Source: Nocardia anocheti (GTDB lineage Bacteria > Actinomycetota > Actinomycetes > Mycobacteriales > Mycobacteriaceae). Taken from it: a DNA stretch of 64,000 bases. The notes below the pieces were generated by a model. It was given only the letters and a program-made list of their open reading frames with translations. It ran no database searches and was not told where the DNA came from. This document shows, piece after piece, positions 59,811 to 64,000 of this stretch. Position numbers and translations under genes: made by a program. The stretch's first letter is position 1, and each line of letters opens with the position of its first letter. The stretch is taken from the NCBI RefSeq assembly GCF_029675105.1, contig NZ_JAQQFV010000003.1:124001-188000 (forward strand). Direction: 5' to 3'.

Positions 59811-60761
59811 ATGACCCTGCCGCCCGGAACCCCCGACCTCGAGGTGCTCGACCTCCTGGTGACGGTCGCCGAACTGGGCAGCCTGGGCGCCGCCGCCCGC
59901 CGCCACGGCATCAGCCAGCCCGCCGCGAGCATGCGGATCAGCGCGCTGGAACGCCGCCTGCGGGTCAAGCTGCTCGACCGGGGCCCGACCGGCTCGGCGC
60001 TCACCGACGCGGGCGAGTCGGTCGTCGCACACGCGCGCACCGTGCTGGCCGCCGTCGGCGATCTGCTCGACGACCTCGGCAGGCTCCGCGCCGAACAGGC
60101 TCCCCGCCTGCGCATCGCCGCCTCGAAAACCATTGCCGACCATCGCATTCCGCACTGGCTGGCCGCCCTGCGGGCCGATCACCCCGAGGTGGTCATCGCG
60201 CTCGAGGTGGAGAACTCCACCCAGGTCGCGGCCCTGGTCCGCGACGGTGCCGCCGACCTGGGCTTCGTGGAGGGGCCGCACCCACCCGCTGGGTTGGGCA
60301 GCCGCATCCTCGGCGCCGACGACCTGGTCGTCGTCGTGGCGCCCGAGCACCCCTGGGCGCGCCGGACCACGCCCGTCACGCTGACCGAACTCGCGGGCAC
60401 CGCGCTGCTGTGGCGCGAGCCGGGCTCCGGCACCCGCGACACCGTCTGGGATCTGCTCAGCACCGCGGGCGCACCGGCCGGGCCCGCCGCCGAACTGGGC
60501 TCGGCGGCCGCCATCGTGGCCGCCGCCCGCACCGGCATGGCACCGGCGGTACTGAGCAGGCTGATCGCCGCGCACGATCTGGACACGGGCGCGCTGATCG
60601 AGATCCCCTCGCCCGACAGCGCCCGGCTGACGCGCAAGTTCCGGGCGATCTGGCGCCGCAACACCCCGCCGTCGGGTCCGGCCGAACTGCTCGTCGACCG
60701 GGCCGCGCGTCTGGAATCGGCCCGATCCACCGCGCCGGAAAGGTCCGAATCACCGAGGTGA
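59811..60761 (+). CDS. LysR-family regulator (CysB/CbbR-like)
   Basis: A 316-residue LysR protein. The helix-turn-helix is TVAELGSLGAAARRHGISQPAASMRISALERRLRVKLLDRG, followed by an effector domain (LRIAASKTIADHRIPHWLAALRADHPEVVIALEVENSTQVAALVRDG ... LGSRILGADDLVVVVAPEHPWA). LysR genes close to YeiH-family exporters are common, and this is the nearest regulator to the exporter, although the YdcF-like gene lies between. The ATG at 59811 has no clear ribosome-binding site upstream; a leaderless transcript is possible. Confidence 0.88.
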   Translation: MTLPPGTPDLEVLDLLVTVAELGSLGAAARRHGISQPAASMRISALERRLRVKLLDRGPTGSALTDAGESVVAHARTVLAAVGDLLDDLGRLRAEQAPRLRIAASKTIADHRIPHWLAALRADHPEVVIALEVENSTQVAALVRDGAADLGFVEGPHPPAGLGSRILGADDLVVVVAPEHPWARRTTPVTLTELAGTALLWREPGSGTRDTVWDLLSTAGAPAGPAAELGSAAAIVAAARTGMAPAVLSRLIAAHDLDTGALIEIPSPDSARLTRKFRAIWRRNTPPSGPAELLVDRAARLESARSTAPERSESPR

Positions 60762-60843
60762 ACCGGTCGGTACAGCGAAATGGTGCAGAAGCGGAGCCGA
60801 CGGCTCTAGTCTGATAGCGCTACGCACTGTGGAGGTTGGATCA

Positions 60844-61680
60844 ATGACGGTCGAGATCGTGACCGAACCGGCGCCGGAGGACCTGTGGACCGGATCGGGC
60901 CGCGCGACCGGGACACCGCCGACGTCGATGATCGAGCGGATGACGCTCATCCTCGACGCGTTCGACGCCACCACCCCCACCCTCACCCTGCTGGGCCTGG
61001 CCGAACGCACGGGTCTGCCGCGCTCGACCGTGCACCGCATCCTCGATCAGATGATCCGCCTGCGCTGGCTCGCCCACACCCCCGGCGGCTATCGGCTCGG
61101 CCTGCGCGTGCTCGAACTCGGCGGGCTGGCCGCCGAACAGAACGAGCTGCGGGAAGTGGTCGGGCCTCTGCTCTACGAGCTGAGCCAGCGCACCGGATTG
61201 ATCGGACACCTGGCCGTGCTTGACGGTCGCGAGGTGCTGTTCCTCGACCGTTCCGGTGGACGCAGTCGTGTCGCCATCCCGACTCGGGTGGGCGGTCGAC
61301 TGCCCGCGCACTGTACGGCGGTCGGCAAGGCGTTGCTGGCGACACTGGAACCCGGAATCGCCGAGGCCTCGCTGCGCGGCAACACCGTGCCGAGGACCGC
61401 GCGCACCATTGTCGACCGTGCCGAACTGCATCGTGAGCTGACCCGCATCCGCAACCGTCAGGGCGTGGCCGTGGACACCGAGGAATCCCTGCCCGGCGTG
61501 GGCTGCGTGGCGGTGCCGATCCGCGGCCGGGGCGTGGCCGTGGCGGCGATCTCGCTGTCGGGCACTGTCCACGGTGACCGCAGCGCCCTCGACACCGCAC
61601 GCCTGGCGCGGGCGCTGGCCGAGGTCGCCAAGGAGGCGGCCCGCACCCTCGCGCCCCGGCACGGCCGCCCCCTGCCCTGA
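60844..61680 (+). CDS. IclR-family regulator
   Basis: A 278-residue IclR protein. After a short acidic N-terminal extension, the winged helix is RMTLILDAFDATTPTLTLLGLAERTGLPRSTVHRILDQMIRLRWLAH, then the effector domain PAHCTAVGKALLATLE, NRQGVAVDTEESLPGVGCVAVPIRGRGVAVAAISLSG. Its stop lies one base from the stop of the convergent KstD-like gene; that FAD enzyme may be its target, though regulators more often control divergent neighbours. Confidence 0.9.
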   Translation: MTVEIVTEPAPEDLWTGSGRATGTPPTSMIERMTLILDAFDATTPTLTLLGLAERTGLPRSTVHRILDQMIRLRWLAHTPGGYRLGLRVLELGGLAAEQNELREVVGPLLYELSQRTGLIGHLAVLDGREVLFLDRSGGRSRVAIPTRVGGRLPAHCTAVGKALLATLEPGIAEASLRGNTVPRTARTIVDRAELHRELTRIRNRQGVAVDTEESLPGVGCVAVPIRGRGVAVAAISLSGTVHGDRSALDTARLARALAEVAKEAARTLAPRHGRPLP

Positions 61681-61681
61681 C

Positions 61682-63379
61682 TCAGCCGCGCGGCACCCGC
61701 TGCGCGATCGCGCGCCCGGCCGCCCGGCCGGAGAAGATGCACCCGCCGAGGAACGTGCCCTCGAGCGCGTTGTACCCGTGGACGCCACCGCCACCGAATC
61801 CGGCCACCTCGCCCGCGGCGTAGAGACCGGGGAACGCCGAACCGTCGGGCCGCAGCACCTGCGAATCGAGGCCGGTCTGCAGACCACCGAGTGTCTTGCG
61901 GGTGAGGACATTGAGCCGCACCGCGATCAGCGGGCCCGCCGCCGGATCGAGAATCCGATGCGGCTTGGCCACCCGGCCCGCCTTGTCACCGAAGTACTTG
62001 CGGGCGTTGTGGATCGCGGCCATCTGCGCGTCCTTGGTGTAGGGATTGCGCACCTCCCGGTCCCGCGCGACGATCTGACGCTCCAGATCGGCGGCGTCGA
62101 GCCGCGGACCGCGCGCGATCGCGTTCATCCCGTCGACCAGCTCGGCGAGCGTGTCGGCGACGACGAAGTCCACGCCGTGCTGCTTGAACGCCTCCACCGG
62201 GCCCGGCGCGCCCTTGGCGACCCGGCTGCGCAGCGTGAGCTTGAGGTCCTTGCCGGTGATATCGGGATTCTGCTCCGACCCCGACAGTGCGAACTCCTTC
62301 TCGATGATCGTCTGGTTGAGCACGAACCAGGAGTAGTCGTGTCCGGTCGACAGGATGCGGCGCATGGTCTCGTTGGTGTCGAAACCGGGGAAACACGGTG
62401 CGGGCATGCGGATTCCGTCGGCGTCGAACCACAGCGAAGACGGACCGGGAATGATCCGGATGGCGTGGTCGGGCCAGACCGGGTCCCAGTTGTTGATGCC
62501 CTCGGTGTAATGCCACATCCGGTCCCGGTTGACCAGCGCCGCCCCCGCCGCCTCGGAGATCCCGAGCATCCGGCCGTCCACATAGGCGGGCACACCGGAG
62601 ATCATCGTCTCCGGGCACGGGCCCAGCCGCTCGGTGGGCCAGTTGCGGCGGATGAGATCGTGCGCGTGGCCGATCCCGCCCGAGCTGACCAGCACGGCGG
62701 GCGCGTGGAAGTCGAACTCGCCCACCACATCCCGGTTGGAAGCGACGCCGCGCTCGGTGTTGCTGTCGGCCAGGACGCTGCCGCGCACCCCGGTGACGGC
62801 GCCGTCGGTGACGACCAGTTCGTCGACCCGATGCCGGAAGGCGAAGCGCACCAGCCCTTTCGTCTCACCGACGAGCACCGGTTCGAGGAACACCCGCAGC
62901 ACCTCCGGCCCGGTACCCCAGGTGAGATGGAAGCGCGGCACGGAATTGCCGTGTCCGTCGGCCAGCCCGCCACCCCGCTCGGCCCAGCCGACCAGGGGCG
63001 TGACCCGTAAACCCAAGGCGTGCAGGTAATCCCGCTTCTCGTCGGTGGCGAAGCGCACATACGCCTGCGCCCACTGCCGGGCCATCCGGTCCTCGTCCTC
63101 GCGGTCGAAGCCCGCCGAACCCAGCCAGTCCTGCAGGGCCAGTTCGTAGGAGTCCTTGATTCCCAGCCGACGCTGTTCGGGGCTGTCGACGAAGAACAGT
63201 CCACCCAGCGACCAGAACGCCTGCCCGCCGAGATTGGCGCGATTCTCCTGGTCGAGCACCAGCACCTTGCGTCCGGCCAGGACGAGCTCGTGGGTGGCGA
63301 CCAGGCCCGCGAGCCCGGCGCCGACGACAATCGCGTCGGGAGTGAAATCTGCTAGCGGATCAGGCGCTGTGCTCGACAT
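61682..63379 (-). CDS. KstD-like FAD-binding dehydrogenase
   Basis: A 565-residue flavoprotein of the 3-ketosteroid dehydrogenase/fumarate reductase family. The FAD motif VVGAGLAGLVATHELVLAGRKVLVLD is at the N-terminus, VLVSSGGIGH and GLYAAGEVAGFGGGGVHGYNALEGTFLGG mark the second FAD-contact region near the C-terminus. The subgroup resembles mycobacterial Rv0785, annotated as a FAD-binding dehydrogenase whose substrate is not established. The start is placed at the ATG at 63379; further upstream the frame is open but unrelated. Its role in steroid breakdown is not shown: no other steroid gene lies nearby. Confidence 0.87.
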   Translation of the reverse strand: MSSTAPDPLADFTPDAIVVGAGLAGLVATHELVLAGRKVLVLDQENRANLGGQAFWSLGGLFFVDSPEQRRLGIKDSYELALQDWLGSAGFDREDEDRMARQWAQAYVRFATDEKRDYLHALGLRVTPLVGWAERGGGLADGHGNSVPRFHLTWGTGPEVLRVFLEPVLVGETKGLVRFAFRHRVDELVVTDGAVTGVRGSVLADSNTERGVASNRDVVGEFDFHAPAVLVSSGGIGHAHDLIRRNWPTERLGPCPETMISGVPAYVDGRMLGISEAAGAALVNRDRMWHYTEGINNWDPVWPDHAIRIIPGPSSLWFDADGIRMPAPCFPGFDTNETMRRILSTGHDYSWFVLNQTIIEKEFALSGSEQNPDITGKDLKLTLRSRVAKGAPGPVEAFKQHGVDFVVADTLAELVDGMNAIARGPRLDAADLERQIVARDREVRNPYTKDAQMAAIHNARKYFGDKAGRVAKPHRILDPAAGPLIAVRLNVLTRKTLGGLQTGLDSQVLRPDGSAFPGLYAAGEVAGFGGGGVHGYNALEGTFLGGCIFSGRAAGRAIAQRVPRG

Positions 63380-63473
63380 GCCCTGGAACGTAGCATTGGT
63401 GGGTCGGGGGTAGGGGAGAAGTCCTGGAAAATGCCCTGACCAGCGATGTTTCATCGAAGAAAGGCATGATTCC

Positions 63474-63686
63474 ATGAAGGTCCGTACCCGCACCGGCGCC
63501 GCCGTGCTCACACTCGCCGTCCTGGCGGGGCTCGGCGCCACCTCCTGCTCGAAGACCCGCTGGTGCGAGCGGGATCAGGGCGACGTCCTGGTCGCCGACT
63601 CCTACTGCGAACGCGGCGTCGCCGGTTACGAGTGGGAGCCCGACCACGACAAGCCCAAGTACAAGAAGAAGCCCAAGAAGCACTGA
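63474..63686 (+). CDS. Small lipoprotein-like exported protein
   Basis: A 70-residue protein. The signal peptide (VRTRTGAAVLTLAVLAGLGATSC) puts Cys25 at a lipobox-like end, and two further Cys follow (RWCERD and DSYCERG). The C-terminus is strongly basic (DKPKYKKKPKKH), a pattern seen in small Nocardia/mycobacterial secreted proteins of unknown role. The stop is followed 8 bases later by a hairpin. Confidence 0.7.
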   Translation: MKVRTRTGAAVLTLAVLAGLGATSCSKTRWCERDQGDVLVADSYCERGVAGYEWEPDHDKPKYKKKPKKH

Positions 63687-63693
63687 TTCCGTG

Positions 63694-63716
63694 CCTGTGG
63701 TGTTGCGCCACAGGCG
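63694..63716 (+). terminator. Hairpin after the small lipoprotein gene
   Basis: A perfect 8-bp stem (GCCTGTGG with CCACAGGC, 7-base loop) begins 8 bases after the stop codon. Confidence 0.6.
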
Positions 63717-63872
63717 ATTCCGAGACTCGATCGTGGCACAAGGGATGCCGACTCCGTGCCATGTCGATGCGGGTCAGCGGGTATTCCCACCCTGAGCGCA
63801 CCGAATGCCCCTGTGGCGGAAGGTGATCGCTCATTTCTCTATTTCTCACAACGGCGTGAGTGGGTGGGCACG

Positions 63873-64000
63873 ATGACCAACCGGAAGGTACTTCGAATCG
63901 GCGTAGGACGGACAGCGCGAGCGCTGGCGGTGGTGCTACTGGCCGCAGGGATCGGGACGGCGATGTCCCAGACGACAGCGATGGCGCAGAACTGCGCGAG
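63873..64000 (+). CDS. Start of a secreted protein, cut by window edge
   Basis: An open frame from the ATG at 63873 to the window end. The visible 42 residues are a signal peptide with a basic start (TNRKVLRIGVGRTARA), a hydrophobic core (LAVVLLAAGIG) and a likely cleavage after TTAMA before QNCA. The mature part is not in the window, so no function can be given. Confidence 0.6.
   Translation, partial: MTNRKVLRIGVGRTARALAVVLLAAGIGTAMSQTTAMAQNCA

Noticed and set aside
61682-63379. Steroid degradation locus suggested by the KstD-like gene
   Set aside because: No other steroid catabolic gene is nearby, and the closest resemblance seems to be the Rv0785-type subgroup with no proven steroid activity.

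Overview
This is a 64 kb, very GC-rich stretch of chromosome from a mycolate-type actinomycete. Nocardia is my best guess and Rhodococcus is possible. The guess rests on the conservon-type signalling operon with its own P450, the F420/FMN luciferase-like oxidoreductases, the two-domain glyoxalase-fold protein, the density of IclR/GntR/TetR/LysR regulators, and the extreme third-position GC in every real gene. I see no tRNA, rRNA, CRISPR array, prophage or insertion sequence. Genes sit mostly in short operons with ATGA/GTGA stop-start overlaps.

Layout. 1-3.2 kb: a conservon (truncated sensor ATPase, Roadblock protein, DUF742 protein, Ras-like GTPase, P450 lacking ExxR). 3.2-4.9 kb: a head-to-head TetR/P450 pair whose two N-termini have collapsed into each other. 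5.3-6.6 kb: a secreted chitin-type LPMO and a small secreted protein. 6.6-11.6 kb: an unusual Clp ATPase, and a START-like/acyl-CoA synthetase fusion. 11.6-16.1 kb: proline catabolism (P5C dehydrogenase, proline dehydrogenase) with a divergent PucR regulator. 16.1-29.4 kb: mixed metabolism and transport (glyoxalase-fold protein, CocE-type hydrolase, LLM oxidoreductases, gluconokinase, M50 protease, SMP-30-like protein, nitroreductase, amino-acid permease, MFS exporter).

29.5-38.1 kb is an organosulfur operon controlled by a divergent IclR gene. It encodes a sulfonate-type ABC transporter, a cytoplasmic homologue of the desulfinase DszB with Cys, His and Arg in the catalytic positions, two SsuD-like monooxygenases, a class II aldolase and a signal-less periplasmic-binding-fold protein. 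The intergenic region carries two copies of CTTTCC-N7-GGAAAG, a good candidate operator. 38.1-44.1 kb: a membrane protein, a NarL-type two-component system, two small membrane proteins, a LysR regulator and a serine beta-lactamase-fold enzyme.

44.3-51.1 kb is a second ABC-transporter operon. It is built around an AprA/FrdA-like flavoprotein fused to a HEAT-repeat domain, an AprB-like 2x[4Fe-4S] ferredoxin, and a binding protein fused to a NosL-like domain, with a GntR regulator at its head. 51.3-56.1 kb: thioesterase, HAD phosphatase, small proteins, and an ABC ATPase coupled to an FCD-type GntR regulator. 56.1-58.0 kb: leuA behind a 15-codon leader peptide with four consecutive Leu codons and a 12-bp hairpin, i.e. 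an attenuator. 58-64 kb: a YeiH-type exporter with a nearby LysR gene, a YdcF-like protein, an IclR regulator convergent with a KstD-like flavoprotein, and small exported proteins, the last cut by the window edge.

The most interesting material is the pair of sulfur-linked operons at 30.5-38.1 and 44.3-51.1 kb, together with the YeiH/LysR locus. They suggest a strain that takes up several organosulfur compounds, cleaves C-S bonds in the cytoplasm and handles the released sulfite. The substrate of neither operon can be read from sequence. All functional assignments come from reading the proteins by eye against known families; no database search was run.
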